A DNA stretch of 64,000 nt from Brenneria bubanii (lineage in GTDB: Bacteria; Pseudomonadota; Gammaproteobacteria; Enterobacterales; Enterobacteriaceae), in NCBI RefSeq assembly GCF_022378355.1, contig NZ_JAKMAJ010000002.1, forward strand, positions 186,001 through 250,000. The letters are read 5' to 3'. Of the stretch, positions 9,582 through 18,999 are shown piece by piece (the first letter of the stretch is position 1; each line of letters opens with the position of its first letter). The notes under the pieces are model-generated. The model was given only the letters and a program-made list of their open reading frames with translations, had not been told where the DNA came from and searched no databases. The position numbers were made by a program, and so were the translations under genes.

Positions 9582-10137
9582 AATACCTATCCTTATCCGG
9601 GTTAAAGCCGACATAGCCTGAATAGGAACGCGTCAATCCTTTTTTTACGGCGATAATTTGCCGGTAAAGCTGGTCGGGCGTATCAAGACCGGAAATTTCC
9701 GCAGGCAGAATACCGGCTTTGACGAAAGCCAGGCTAGCGTGAGTGGAACAGTTATTTCCCACGATGTTGAACGTATCGGGATGATTTTTGATCTCGTTCC
9801 AGGCTGCGTCGAACAGCATGGCTTGAGCACTGGAAACCTTTACCAGCAAAACGGTTGAAACAACATTGTAGCGCCTGGCTTCATGCGCATCGATATAGTA
9901 CGGCCGGCCATATGCTTTGGAGGAAAAGTCGTTATAGGTCAGCACATACCCTTCCATACCTAAACCCACGGCGCCAGATGCGTTGGAATACCCTTCACCT
10001 CGGCCATAAAAGCCGATGGGCGCACCGTTGCTTAAAATGCAATCGGCGTGTTGTTCCAATAGTTCAGGCGTATGTTGTGCGCTGTGTTTCCCCCGAACAA
10101 CCATCCCCACTTCATTTTGCAGGAAAATAGGTTCCAT
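9565..10137 (-). CDS. Putative T6SS cargo effector, permuted NlpC/P60 (papain-like) cysteine hydrolase
   Basis: A protein of 190 residues from ATG 10137 (AGGGA 8 bases upstream), starting 21 bases after hcp on the same strand. It has no signal peptide, as expected for a cargo loaded through Hcp. The motif VGNNCSTHASLAFVKAGI (Cys about 130) resembles the N-C-[ST]-T plus helix of permuted NlpC/P60 or LRAT-like hydrolases, in which a His precedes the Cys in sequence. Candidate histidines are 18, 22 and 30; His30 precedes a strand and GAPIGFYG, a pattern common to that fold. If this is right it would cleave peptidoglycan peptides or an acyl bond in a competitor's periplasm. The fold call is from motif resemblance only. 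Linkage to hcp and to a membrane-exported small protein supports an effector role. Confidence 0.6.
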   Translation of the reverse strand: MEPIFLQNEVGMVVRGKHSAQHTPELLEQHADCILSNGAPIGFYGRGEGYSNASGAVGLGMEGYVLTYNDFSSKAYGRPYYIDAHEARRYNVVSTVLLVKVSSAQAMLFDAAWNEIKNHPDTFNIVGNNCSTHASLAFVKAGILPAEISGLDTPDQLYRQIIAVKKGLTRSYSGYVGFNPDKDRYYVEVQ

Positions 10138-10158
10138 TAGATATTTCCCTGAGGTTGA

Positions 10159-10644
10159 TTAACCGGTGATTTTGTTTTGCTTGATATCGAAGCCCATCGC
10201 CACTTCCGCGCCCTTACCGCCGTTTGATTGCTGTTTCCAGTAGTGCGCTTCGACGGCGGATGCCTGAAATTTATAGGTCACCAGCATCTGACTGCCGCTG
10301 GAGCCGCCAATATTCACATCCGTAATCAGCGCATCTTTCAGTATGAAGGTGGAAAACTCCATGAGACTGCCGCCGCTAGCCTTGCAAAGGGAAACTTTGA
10401 CGTTACTGATATGCTGACCGGCCGAGCACATTTTCAACATGGTCGGCATCGCGTTGTCTATAGCGGTAACGATGTTCAAGTCGCGAAAACTTACACGGCC
10501 GGAACCGCCGCCGCCGCCGCGAGTCGTATCGGCATTTTGAGATGCGCCCCACGAACATGAAAAAACGTCGATCCAACCTTCATGCTGCGACTCTGTACAT
10601 TCTCCGCTGACACCCTCAACGTAGAGATAAATAGCATTAGACAT
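10159..10644 (-). CDS. hcp: Hcp-family type VI secretion tube protein
   Basis: Hcp (T6SS_HCP family) forms hexameric rings that stack into the T6SS inner tube and carry small effectors in their lumen. It has 161 residues, the usual size. Diagnostic stretches are AIYLYVEGVSGECTESQHEG, WIDVFSCSWGASQ, GRVSFRDLNIVTAIDNAMP and LVTYKFQASAVEAHYW. AAGGA lies 6 bases before ATG 10644. No tssB/C, clpV, tssJKLM or vgrG is nearby, so this is an auxiliary orphan hcp that would need a main T6SS cluster elsewhere. It heads a four-gene minus-strand unit. A poly-Gly stretch (GGGGGSG, about residue 44) in the variable loop is a little unusual. Confidence 0.92.
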   Translation of the reverse strand: MSNAIYLYVEGVSGECTESQHEGWIDVFSCSWGASQNADTTRGGGGGSGRVSFRDLNIVTAIDNAMPTMLKMCSAGQHISNVKVSLCKASGGSLMEFSTFILKDALITDVNIGGSSGSQMLVTYKFQASAVEAHYWKQQSNGGKGAEVAMGFDIKQNKITG

Positions 10645-11111
10645 AGAAAATCCTTTTAGCAGAAATAGAAAATGTTATTTAACGAGCAAACGACGGGAAG
10701 CTTGGAATGCTAAGGTTTTTTCGAAATTTCAACCGAGTTTTACTATATCGGATTAGCACACAGATAAAAAATGAAGTAGACAGACAATTCGGTTATTGAG
10801 AAAAATCCTAATTAAAATCAGTGACATGAGGGTCTATTTATACACGGCGATAAGGGAGACGCATAAAACGTCACTTGCGGCAGTCGCTCCGCTCTCCCGA
10901 ATCGAAAACCAAGGGTATGCGTCAAACCGGTTGTCCTGCTTGGCAATGTTGTCAGGACGAAGACCTCGCCGCGTACCCTTTCGCATTATCTATTTAGATT
11001 AATTTTATTTTTATCAATTAGATAGCTGCGAACATATCGCGCTAAACCTATCAGAAGCCAACATCAGCAGCCATCCTGTCTGCCGCGGCTCGCCCGTTAC
11101 CGACTGACGGC
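10645..11111. other. AT-rich spacer upstream of hcp, no gene seen
   Basis: A 467-base stretch between hcp and the lpd terminator. A minus-strand -10-like TATAGT lies at 10742-10747, about 100 bases before the hcp start, with only a weak -35. An open frame of 68 codons at 10796-11002 lacks a ribosome binding site and any family resemblance. Base composition drops towards AT compared with the flanking core genes, as is common at the edge of inserted DNA. Confidence 0.4.
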
Positions 11112-11144
11112 AAAAAAAATCCGGCGCCTTGACGGCGCCGGATT
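11112..11144 (-). terminator. Rho-independent terminator of the pdhR-aceEF-lpd operon
   Basis: Read on the minus strand: an 11-bp stem, AATCCGGCGCC with its exact complement, a 5-base loop, then a run of T. It lies about 30 bases beyond the lpd stop. A textbook intrinsic terminator. Confidence 0.92.
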
Positions 11145-11173
11145 GGATTCACCGGGCAAAAAGGTAAACAAAG

Positions 11174-12598
11174 TTACTTTTTCTTGGCCTTGGGATTCGG
11201 CAGATCGGTAATGCTGCCTTCATAAATTTCAGCCGCCAGGCCAACGGATTCATGCAGCGTCGGGTGAGCATGAATAGTCAGCGCGATATCTTCCGCGTCG
11301 CAACCCATCTCAATCGCCAGACCGATTTCACCCAACAGCTCGCCGCCGTTAGTACCGACAATCGCCCCGCCAATCACGCGGTGCGTCTCTTTGTCGAAAA
11401 TCAGTTTGGTCATACCGTCTGAGCAATCGGAAGCGATAGCACGTCCGGACGCCGCCCATGGGAAAGTCGCCGTTTCGTAGCTGATGCCTTTTTCTTTCGC
11501 TTCTTTCTCAGTCAGGCCAACCCATGCCACTTCCGGTTCGGTGTAAGCGATGGACGGAATCACTTTCGGATCGAAATAATGTTTCTTGCCGGAAATCACT
11601 TCAGCGGCAACGTGGCCTTCATGCACGCCTTTATGCGCCAGCATCGGCTGACCGACGATATCGCCGATGGCATAAATGTGCGGCACATTGGTGCGCATCT
11701 GCTTATCAACGTGAATAAAGCCGCGTTCGTCGACTTCCACGCCCGCCTGACCGGCATCCAGCAGCTTACCGTTCGGTACGCGGCCGATAGCGACCAAAAC
11801 CGCGTCGTAACGTTGCGGTTCGGCCGGCGCCTTTTTACCTTCCATCGTGACGTAGATACCGTCTTCTTTGGCTTCCACCGCAGTGACTTTGGTTTCCAGC
11901 ATCAGAGTGAACTGTTTGCTGATACGTTTGGTAAAGACCTTGACGATGTCTTTATCGGCGGCGGGGATCACCTGATCGAACATTTCGACCACGTCGATCT
12001 GAGAACCCAGCGCATGGTATACGGTGCCCATTTCCAGGCCGATAATACCGCCGCCCATAATCAGCAGACGTTCAGGCACGTTTTTCAGATCCAGCGCATC
12101 GGTGGAATCCCACACGCGCGGATCTTCATGCGGAATAAACGGCAGTTGGATCGGACGAGAGCCGGCGGCGATGATCGCGTTTTCAAAGTTGATCGTCGTT
12201 GTGCCGTTTTCACCATCAACCACCAGCGTGTTGGCGCCGGTGAATTTACCCAGACCGTTGACGACCTTGACTTTACGCGCCTTGGCCATACCGGACAGGC
12301 CGCCGGTCAGCTGTTTGATAACTTTTTCTTTCCACAGGCGGATTTTATCAATATCGGTTTTAGGCTCACCGAATACGATGCCGTGCTCCGCCAGCGCTTT
12401 CGCTTCTTCAATCACTTTGGCGACGTGCAATAAGGCTTTGGAAGGGATACAGCCCACGTTCAGACACACGCCGCCCAGCGTCGAGTAGCGTTCTACCAGG
12501 ACGGTTTCCAGACCCAAGTCCGCGCAACGGAACGCAGCAGAATAGCCTGCGGGGCCGGCACCAAGTACCACCACCTGAGCTTTAATTTCAGTACTCAT
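11174..12598 (-). CDS. lpd: Dihydrolipoyl dehydrogenase (E3)
   Basis: FAD-dependent E3 that reoxidises dihydrolipoyl groups with NAD+; shared by pyruvate and 2-oxoglutarate dehydrogenases and the glycine cleavage system. It has 474 residues from ATG 12598 (GAGGTC upstream; ATG 12601 is the alternative). Visible are the FAD site VVVLGAGPAGYSAAF, the redox disulphide GGVCLNVGCIPSK, the NAD site GGGIIGLEMG, the second FAD motif IYAIGDI and the C-terminal catalytic His-Glu segment (IHAHPTLHESVG). The C-terminus PNPKAKKK matches E. coli. It is the last gene of the operon, but the 272-base gap after aceF contains a strong terminator, so much of its transcription probably starts from its own promoter there, as in E. 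coli. Confidence 0.98.
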   Translation of the reverse strand: MSTEIKAQVVVLGAGPAGYSAAFRCADLGLETVLVERYSTLGGVCLNVGCIPSKALLHVAKVIEEAKALAEHGIVFGEPKTDIDKIRLWKEKVIKQLTGGLSGMAKARKVKVVNGLGKFTGANTLVVDGENGTTTINFENAIIAAGSRPIQLPFIPHEDPRVWDSTDALDLKNVPERLLIMGGGIIGLEMGTVYHALGSQIDVVEMFDQVIPAADKDIVKVFTKRISKQFTLMLETKVTAVEAKEDGIYVTMEGKKAPAEPQRYDAVLVAIGRVPNGKLLDAGQAGVEVDERGFIHVDKQMRTNVPHIYAIGDIVGQPMLAHKGVHEGHVAAEVISGKKHYFDPKVIPSIAYTEPEVAWVGLTEKEAKEKGISYETATFPWAASGRAIASDCSDGMTKLIFDKETHRVIGGAIVGTNGGELLGEIGLAIEMGCDAEDIALTIHAHPTLHESVGLAAEIYEGSITDLPNPKAKKK

Positions 12599-12838
12599 CA
12601 TGACCTCATGTTTTGTTTGTCCGGCGGTCAGACGACATTCTTATGGCGAGTTAATTTAAGTACGCCCTTCATCCACCGGGACGCGTTCACCGTCAGCAGT
12701 TTACATGACTGTTAACAATCCGAAAATCAACTGTAAGTGAATGCTGTCTCAACAGTGTCGCCTGATAACATTTTAGCGTCTAAGCCCGTTATTCGGGTGA
12801 TTAGAAACCACAATGTTGTTAGCAACACTGACGTTAAC

Positions 12839-12866
12839 AAAAAGGCCGGCCGCAAGGCCAGCCTTT
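12839..12866 (-). terminator. Terminator between aceF and lpd
   Basis: Minus-strand hairpin of about 11 bp (AAAGGCTGGCC pairing with GGCCGGCCTTT, loop TTGC, one G-T pair) followed by TTTTTG, starting 5 bases after the aceF stop. It would separate aceEF from lpd expression, with partial readthrough, as known for the E. coli operon. Confidence 0.88.
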
Positions 12867-12870
12867 ACGG

Positions 12871-14745
12871 TTACATCACCAGACGACGAATATCGGACAG
12901 CGTGTTGTTGATGATGGTAATAAAGCGCGCACCATCAGCACCGTCAATGACGCGATGATCGAAAGACAGAGATATCGGCATCATCAGACGCGGCGTAAAC
13001 TCTTTACCATTCCACACCGGCTCCATCGCCGACTTGGACACCCCCAGGATAGCGACTTCCGGCGCGTTGACGATCGGCGCGAAGTGCGTCGTGCCAAGGC
13101 CGCCAATGCTGGAGATGGTGAAGCATCCACCCTGCATTTCGCCTGCGGTCAGCTTGCCGTCACGCGCTTTCTTGGAGATCGTCATCAGTTCACGAGACAG
13201 CTCGATGATGCCCTTCTTGTTCACATCTTTGAACACCGGAACCACCAGGCCATTCGGCGTATCAACCGCGACGCCGATGTTGATGTATTTCTTCAGCGTC
13301 AGACGTTGAGCATCTTCGGACAGCGAACTGTTGAAGCGAGGCATCTGTTCAAGCGCGGCAGCCACGGCTTTCATGATGAAAACGACCGGGGTGATCTTCA
13401 CATCCAGTTTACGCTTCTCGGCTTCCACGTTCTGCTGTTTACGGAACGCTTCCAGCTCGGTGATATCCGTTTTGTCGAAATGCGTAACGTGAGGGATCAT
13501 CACCCAGTTGCGGCTCAGGTTGGCGCCGGAGATTTTCTGGATGCGGCCCAGTTCGACTTCTTCAATTTCACCAAACTTGCTGAAGTCGACTTTCGGCCAT
13601 GGCAGCATGCCGGGCAAGCCACCGCCGGTAGCGGCCGGCGCCGACTCGGCGCGCTTGACGGCGTCTTTTACATAGGTCTGAACGTCTTCGCGCAGGATAC
13701 GGCCTTTACGGCCAGTGCCCTTCACTTTAGCCAGATTTACGCCGAACTCACGAGCCAGACGACGGATAACCGGCGTAGCGTGAACGTAAGCATCATTTTC
13801 GGCGAATTCGCCTTTCGCTTCCGTTTTCGCTGCGGGCGCGGCTTCAGCTTGCTTGACCGGCGCGGCTGCTTCCTGCTTGGCGGCAGGCGCGGCGGCCGGG
13901 GCCGCCCCCTCGACGTCAAAGATCATAATCAGCGAACCGGTTTTTACTTTATCGCCGGTGTTGATTTTGATCTCTTTTACCGTGCCGGCAAACGGCGCCG
14001 GTACTTCCATCGAGGCTTTATCGCCTTCAACCGTGATCAGTGATTGTTCTGCGGCGATCTTGTCGCCCACTTTCACCATCACTTCGGTGACTTCGACTTC
14101 GTCACCGCCGATATCCGGCACATTGACTTCTTTGGCGACCGGCGCGCCGCTGGCGGCCGGAGCTGCCGGCGCCTCTTCCTGAGCCGTAGCGGGTGCGGCC
14201 GCGCCGGCGACTTCGAATACCATAATCGGCGAACCGGTTTTCACTTTGTCGCCGGTACTGATTTTTATCGCTTTAACCACGCCGGCAAACGGCGCCGGCA
14301 CTTCCATGGAGGCCTTATCGCCCTCTACGGTGATCAAAGACTGCTCGGCGGCGACGCTGTCGCCGACCTTCACCAGTACTTCGGTGACTTCGACTTCATC
14401 ATCGCCGATATCCGGCACGGCGACGTCTTTGCTGGCGCCAGCCGCCGCGGCCGCTGGTTTGGACGCTTCTATTTTCTCTTCAGCCTTGGCGGGCGCGGCA
14501 GCTGCCGCGCCGTCGGCGGAATCGAAAATCATGATCAGCTTGCCGGTTTCCACTTTGTCGCCGACGGAAACCTTGATCTCTTTTACCACACCGGCCTGAG
14601 GGGAAGGCACTTCCATAGAGGCCTTATCGCCTTCTACGGTTATCAGCGACTGTTCTGCTTCGACCTTATCGCCCACCTTCACCAGCACTTCGGTGACTTC
14701 AACTTCATCTGCACCGATATCCGGTACCTTGATTTCGATAGCCAT
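12871..14745 (-). CDS. aceF: Pyruvate dehydrogenase E2, dihydrolipoyllysine acetyltransferase
   Basis: Core of the pyruvate dehydrogenase complex; it transfers acetyl groups from lipoyl-lysine to CoA. It has 624 residues. Three tandem lipoyl domains are visible, each with the lipoylated Lys in [11 protein letters not shown] (near residues 41, 144 and 247), separated by Ala/Pro-rich mobile linkers. A peripheral subunit binding domain follows (about 322-362, [32 protein letters not shown]). The catalytic domain ends with [15 protein letters not shown] (His near 597). Start ATG 14745 lies 14 bases after the aceE stop. Three lipoyl domains is the normal enterobacterial number. The repeats make the DNA of 13.9-14.7 kb internally repetitive. 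Confidence 0.98.
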   Translation of the reverse strand: MAIEIKVPDIGADEVEVTEVLVKVGDKVEAEQSLITVEGDKASMEVPSPQAGVVKEIKVSVGDKVETGKLIMIFDSADGAAAAAPAKAEEKIEASKPAAAAAGASKDVAVPDIGDDEVEVTEVLVKVGDSVAAEQSLITVEGDKASMEVPAPFAGVVKAIKISTGDKVKTGSPIMVFEVAGAAAPATAQEEAPAAPAASGAPVAKEVNVPDIGGDEVEVTEVMVKVGDKIAAEQSLITVEGDKASMEVPAPFAGTVKEIKINTGDKVKTGSLIMIFDVEGAAPAAAPAAKQEAAAPVKQAEAAPAAKTEAKGEFAENDAYVHATPVIRRLAREFGVNLAKVKGTGRKGRILREDVQTYVKDAVKRAESAPAATGGGLPGMLPWPKVDFSKFGEIEEVELGRIQKISGANLSRNWVMIPHVTHFDKTDITELEAFRKQQNVEAEKRKLDVKITPVVFIMKAVAAALEQMPRFNSSLSEDAQRLTLKKYINIGVAVDTPNGLVVPVFKDVNKKGIIELSRELMTISKKARDGKLTAGEMQGGCFTISSIGGLGTTHFAPIVNAPEVAILGVSKSAMEPVWNGKEFTPRLMMPISLSFDHRVIDGADGARFITIINNTLSDIRRLVM

Positions 14746-14759
14746 GTAATCTTTACCTC

Positions 14760-17423
14760 TTATGCCAGACGCGGGTTGACTTTATCTGCATCGATCTCGA
14801 ATTTAGCAATCGCATCGGCAACCACTTTCTTATCGATTTCACCACGTTTGGCCAGTTCACCCAGGGCCGCAACCACGACGTAAGACGCATCCACTTCAAA
14901 GTGGTGACGCAGGTTTTCACGGCTGTCGGAACGACCGAAACCGTCGGTTCCCAGAACGCGGTAATCGCTAGCCGGGATGAAGTTACGAATTTGCTCTGCG
15001 AACAGCTTCATGTAGTCGGTCGAGGCGACGGCTGGCGCATCACTCAATACCTGAGCCACGTACGGAACCCGCGCCTCTTCGGTTGGATGCAGCATGTTCC
15101 AGCGTTCGCAGTCCTGACCATCACGAGCCAGTTCGGTGAAGGACGTTACGCTAAATACGTCGGAGCCGATGCCGTAATCTTTCGCCAGAATCTGCGCCGC
15201 TTCACGCACGTGACGCAGGATAGAACCGGAGCCCAGCAGCTGAACCTTGCCTTTGCTGCCGTCAATGGTTTCCAGCTTGTAGATACCCTTGCGAATACCC
15301 TCTTGCGCATCCTGCGGCATGGCAGGCATGTGGTAGTTTTCGTTCAGCGTGGTGATGTAGTAATAAATGTTTTCCTGCGCCTCGCCATACATACGATGCA
15401 GACCGTCATGCATGATGACGGCGACTTCGTAAGCATAAGCCGGATCGTAAGAAATACAGTTCGGGATGGTCAGCGACTGAATGTGGCTGTGGCCATCTTC
15501 GTGCTGCAAACCTTCGCCGTTCAGCGTAGTACGACCGGAAGTACCGCCGATCAGGAAGCCGCGAGCCTGTTGATCGCCGGCCGCCCAGCACAGGTCGCCG
15601 ATACGCTGGAACCCGAACATGGAGTAGTAAATATAGAACGGAATCATCGGCAGGTCGTTGGTGCTGTAGGACGTCGCCGCAGCCAGCCAGGATGCGCCGG
15701 CACCCAGTTCGTTGATCCCTTCCTGCAGAATCTGACCTTTCTCGTCTTCTTTATAGTAGGCGACCTGTTCACGGTCCTGCGGGGTATATTGCTGACCGTT
15801 CGGGCTGTAAATCCCGATCTGACGGAACAGGCCTTCCATACCGAAGGTACGCGCTTCATCGGCAATGATCGGAACCAAACGATCTTTGATCGATTTGTTC
15901 TTCAGCATCACGTTCAGGGCGCGAACGAAAGCGATGGTGGTAGAGATCTCTTTGTTCTGCTCTTCCAGCAGAGGTCCAAAATCTTCCAGCGTCGGCAATT
16001 CCAGCGTTTCGCTGAATTTCGGCTGACGGGTCGGCAGGTAGCCTTCCAACGCCTGACGACGTTCGTGCAGGTATTTATATTCTGCGGAATCTTTATCGAA
16101 AGTAATGAACGGCAGTTTTTCGACGTTTTCATCGCTGACCGGCACATTGAAACGATCGCGGAAGTAACGCACGCCTTCCATGTTGATTTTCTTAACCTGG
16201 TGAGCGATGTTCTTACCTTCCGCGGCCTCGCCCATACCATAACCTTTAATGGTATGCGCCAGAATAACAATCGGCTTGCCTTTGGTTTCCTGCGCTTTTT
16301 TCAGCGCGGCATAAACTTTCTTCGGATCATGGCCGCCACGATTCAATGCCCAGATTTGATCGTCGGTCCAGTCTTTCACCAGCGCCGCGGTTTCCGGGTA
16401 TTTACCGAAGAAGTGCTCACGCACATAGGCGCCATTTTTGGATTTGAAGGTCTGATAGTCGCCGTCGACGGTTTCATTCATCAGTTGGATCAGCTTGCCG
16501 CTGGTATCTTTGCGCAGCAGTTCATCCCAGCGACCGCCCCAGATAACCTTGATCACTTCCCAGCCGGCGCCGCCGAAGATGCCTTCCAGTTCGTTGATGA
16601 TCTTGCCATTACCGGTAACCGGGCCATCAAGGCGCTGCAGGTTACAGTTGATGACGAAGACCAGATTATCCAGCTTTTCGCGAGTCGCGATGGTGATCGC
16701 GCCCTTGGATTCCGGTTCGTCCATTTCACCGTCGCCCAGGAAAGCGTAAACGGTTTGTTGAGAGGTATTTTTCAGACCGCGGTGCTCAAGGTATTTCAGG
16801 AATTTAGCCTGATAGATAGCGCCAATCGGGCCCAGCCCCATGGATACGGTCGGGAACTGCCAGAATTCCGGCATCAGTTTCGGGTGTGGGTAAGAAGACA
16901 GGCCTTTACCATGCACTTCCTGACGGAAGTTATTCATTTGTTCTTCGGTCAGGCGCCCTTCAAGGAAAGCGCGGGCATAAACGCCGGGAGAGATATGCCC
17001 CTGGAAGTAAACCAGATCGCCGCCGTCTTGTGCATTGCGCGCACGGAAAAAGTGGTTAAAACATACTTCATAGAAGGTTGCGGAAGACTGGAAAGAAGCC
17101 ATGTGACCGCCCAGCTCCAGATCTTTTTTCGAAGCTCGCAGCACCGTCATTACCGCATTCCAGCGAATAGCTGAGCGGATATGGCTTTCCAGATCCAGGT
17201 TGCCTGGATATTCCGGTTCATCTTCAACTGCGATGGTGTTGATGTATTGGCTTGCAGCGCTGCCGGCAGCAACGCTTACTCCGCCCTTACGCGCTTCACC
17301 CAGAACCTGATCAATCAGGAACTGAGCACGCTCAACACCCTCTTCACGGATGACCGATTCGATCGCCTGCAGCCAGTCGCGGGTTTCGATCGGATCCACG
17401 TCATTATTTAAACGATCTGACAT
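14760..17423 (-). CDS. aceE: Pyruvate dehydrogenase E1 component
   Basis: Homodimeric thiamine-diphosphate enzyme that decarboxylates pyruvate and acetylates the E2 lipoyl groups. It has 887 residues, the E. coli length, with strong resemblance throughout: [20 protein letters not shown] at the N-terminus, the ThDP motif [14 protein letters not shown]...[11 protein letters not shown], and [20 protein letters not shown] in the second half. It is cotranscribed with pdhR (146-base gap) and aceF (14 bases), so pyruvate relief of PdhR repression should induce it. Confidence 0.98.
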   Translation of the reverse strand: MSDRLNNDVDPIETRDWLQAIESVIREEGVERAQFLIDQVLGEARKGGVSVAAGSAASQYINTIAVEDEPEYPGNLDLESHIRSAIRWNAVMTVLRASKKDLELGGHMASFQSSATFYEVCFNHFFRARNAQDGGDLVYFQGHISPGVYARAFLEGRLTEEQMNNFRQEVHGKGLSSYPHPKLMPEFWQFPTVSMGLGPIGAIYQAKFLKYLEHRGLKNTSQQTVYAFLGDGEMDEPESKGAITIATREKLDNLVFVINCNLQRLDGPVTGNGKIINELEGIFGGAGWEVIKVIWGGRWDELLRKDTSGKLIQLMNETVDGDYQTFKSKNGAYVREHFFGKYPETAALVKDWTDDQIWALNRGGHDPKKVYAALKKAQETKGKPIVILAHTIKGYGMGEAAEGKNIAHQVKKINMEGVRYFRDRFNVPVSDENVEKLPFITFDKDSAEYKYLHERRQALEGYLPTRQPKFSETLELPTLEDFGPLLEEQNKEISTTIAFVRALNVMLKNKSIKDRLVPIIADEARTFGMEGLFRQIGIYSPNGQQYTPQDREQVAYYKEDEKGQILQEGINELGAGASWLAAATSYSTNDLPMIPFYIYYSMFGFQRIGDLCWAAGDQQARGFLIGGTSGRTTLNGEGLQHEDGHSHIQSLTIPNCISYDPAYAYEVAVIMHDGLHRMYGEAQENIYYYITTLNENYHMPAMPQDAQEGIRKGIYKLETIDGSKGKVQLLGSGSILRHVREAAQILAKDYGIGSDVFSVTSFTELARDGQDCERWNMLHPTEEARVPYVAQVLSDAPAVASTDYMKLFAEQIRNFIPASDYRVLGTDGFGRSDSRENLRHHFEVDASYVVVAALGELAKRGEIDKKVVADAIAKFEIDADKVNPRLA

Positions 17424-17569
17424 GGTTTTTCCTTATCTTCTCTAATAAGTTAGTTTGTTGGAGCCTGTCTTCCTGTGCTCTGACCCGGTAGTCACCCGAG
17501 AAAAACACATGAAGACAGGCTCATCGTCGTAGTTGCCGCATTAGCGTCCCCAAATACCCAACGGGACGC

Positions 17570-18334
17570 TCAATCCTTGCGTTGCTGGAGCCGGCGCAAT
17601 GACCTTTCTCGTCGGCTATTTTCCCGGTTAAGATCCAGCAATACTTCCTCAATAAACGCCAGATGGCGATGTGATGCTTCACGCGCTTTCTCAGGCTCGC
17701 GGGCAACAATCGCCTCAAAAATTCCGGCGCGATGAATGCTCACCTGCGCCAGCACTTCCCGGCTTAGATAAAGCAATTCAAAATTCTGTCGGACATTCTG
17801 TTCAAGCATCGGCCCCATACAGCGCAGCAAATGCAACAGCACCACATTATGGGTCGCCTCTGTTACGGCTATCTGATACTGCATCACCGCTTCCGACTCG
17901 GCCGCCAAATCACCGGCATCCCGGGCCTGCTGAATCACGGCATGACAGTCCCTGATTCGTTGCAAATCCGATTCGGTTCCGCGTAACGCGGCGTAATAGG
18001 CGGCAATGCCTTCCAGCGCGTGACGGGTTTCCAGTAAATCAAATTGTGATTCAGGATGATTGCTCAGTAATTCCGCCAGCGGATCGCTGACGCTTTGCCA
18101 TAGATTGGCCTGAACGAAAGTACCACCACCCTGACGGCGCAAAAGTAACCCTTTGGCTTCCAGGCGTTGAATGGCTTCTCTCAGAGAAGGGCGGGAGACA
18201 TCGAACTGTTTGGCCAGTTCACGCTCCGGGGGAAGTTTCTCGCCGGGGCGCAACGTTCCCTCAAGAATCAGAAACTCCAGCTGTTGCTCAATCACATCTG
18301 ACAGTTTGGGCTGACGGATCTTGCTGTATGCCAT
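17570..18334 (-). CDS. pdhR: Pyruvate-responsive GntR-family repressor
   Basis: Represses the pdh operon and other pyruvate or respiration genes; pyruvate releases it from DNA. It has 254 residues. The N-terminal winged helix ([46 protein letters not shown]) is followed by the FadR-type helical effector domain. First gene of the pdhR-aceEF-lpd operon and probably autoregulated through the palindrome at 18367. Divergent from aroP as in E. coli. Confidence 0.97.
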   Translation of the reverse strand: MAYSKIRQPKLSDVIEQQLEFLILEGTLRPGEKLPPERELAKQFDVSRPSLREAIQRLEAKGLLLRRQGGGTFVQANLWQSVSDPLAELLSNHPESQFDLLETRHALEGIAAYYAALRGTESDLQRIRDCHAVIQQARDAGDLAAESEAVMQYQIAVTEATHNVVLLHLLRCMGPMLEQNVRQNFELLYLSREVLAQVSIHRAGIFEAIVAREPEKAREASHRHLAFIEEVLLDLNRENSRRERSLRRLQQRKD

Positions 18335-18366
18335 GTTGGATTCATCTCTGCGAATGGCGCGGAGTC

Positions 18367-18383
18367 AATTGGTAATACCAATT
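18367..18383. promoter_or_regulatory. PdhR operator
   Basis: AATTGGTAATACCAATT, a perfect palindrome apart from its central base, matching the PdhR site ATTGGTnnnACCAAT. It lies 32 bases upstream of the pdhR start, positioned to block the pdh promoter (autorepression). Confidence 0.9.
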
Positions 18384-18999
18384 TCAAAAACGTGACGCTA
18401 AAGTAACAAATTATTCACCTTCTGTCCATAAGGACGTTGAGCAAAATCACCAATCCCCCCATATTTTAACAAATACACCAGAGATGTCAGGTAAAGTGAT
18501 AGCGCGCCGCTGGTATTACCATTAATCCCCGCACTTATATTTTAACCTTGATGAAACGAAAGCCAGTCGATGCTGAACCGTTTAAACAGCGATTAAAATC
18601 AATCTAAATTCAAATATAATGAATATTTATTCATCTTAGCTTTGCAAATAAAATCTTTTTCGCGCCTAACCCAATTGGAGGTTGAGCAAATTCACCGCAC
18701 AAAGGTAAAAAAAGGTAAAAGACAGGATAAAACGCCGGTCGGCCAAAATGCGCGGCGACAATCGCGGCCCGTCGGTCATATGTGAGACATTGATGCGACT
18801 ATAATTTTTCTTTATAGACCAGCAAGAAATCAGTGCAATCTTGTGTGCTTGCCACTATTCTCTGACAAACGATAGATCCACGTGAATAATAGTTTGCGCT
18901 TTATCGTAAAAATAAAATTACACAAACGTAACCGTATAAATACGCTGCGCTTTTCAAAGAGCAGTTGGTTTTTGTCAACAACGGCAGAGGGTTAAATTA
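18384..18999. other. Long pdhR-aroP intergenic region
   Basis: About 616 bases, AT-rich, with no convincing open frame. It holds the pdhR promoter on one side and the aroP promoter on the other. A 16-base near-identical direct repeat occurs at 18436-18451 (GTTGAGCAAAATCACC) and 18681-18696 (one mismatch). A short tandem AAAGGTAAAA-type repeat is near 18701-18720. I found no clear TyrR box (TGTAAA-N6-TTTACA). Confidence 0.5.

Noticed and set aside
10796-11002. 68-codon open frame upstream of hcp
   Set aside because: No ribosome binding site, no recognisable protein features, in an AT-rich spacer.
11579-12433. 284-codon plus-strand open frame inside lpd
   Set aside because: Antisense shadow; lpd is complete and conserved on the other strand.
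13920-14745. Tandem DNA repeats as a mobile or satellite element
   Set aside because: They are the three lipoyl-domain coding repeats of aceF.
14901-17174. 757-codon plus-strand open frame inside aceE
   Set aside because: Long open antisense frame produced by codon bias of aceE; aceE matches its family over the full length.
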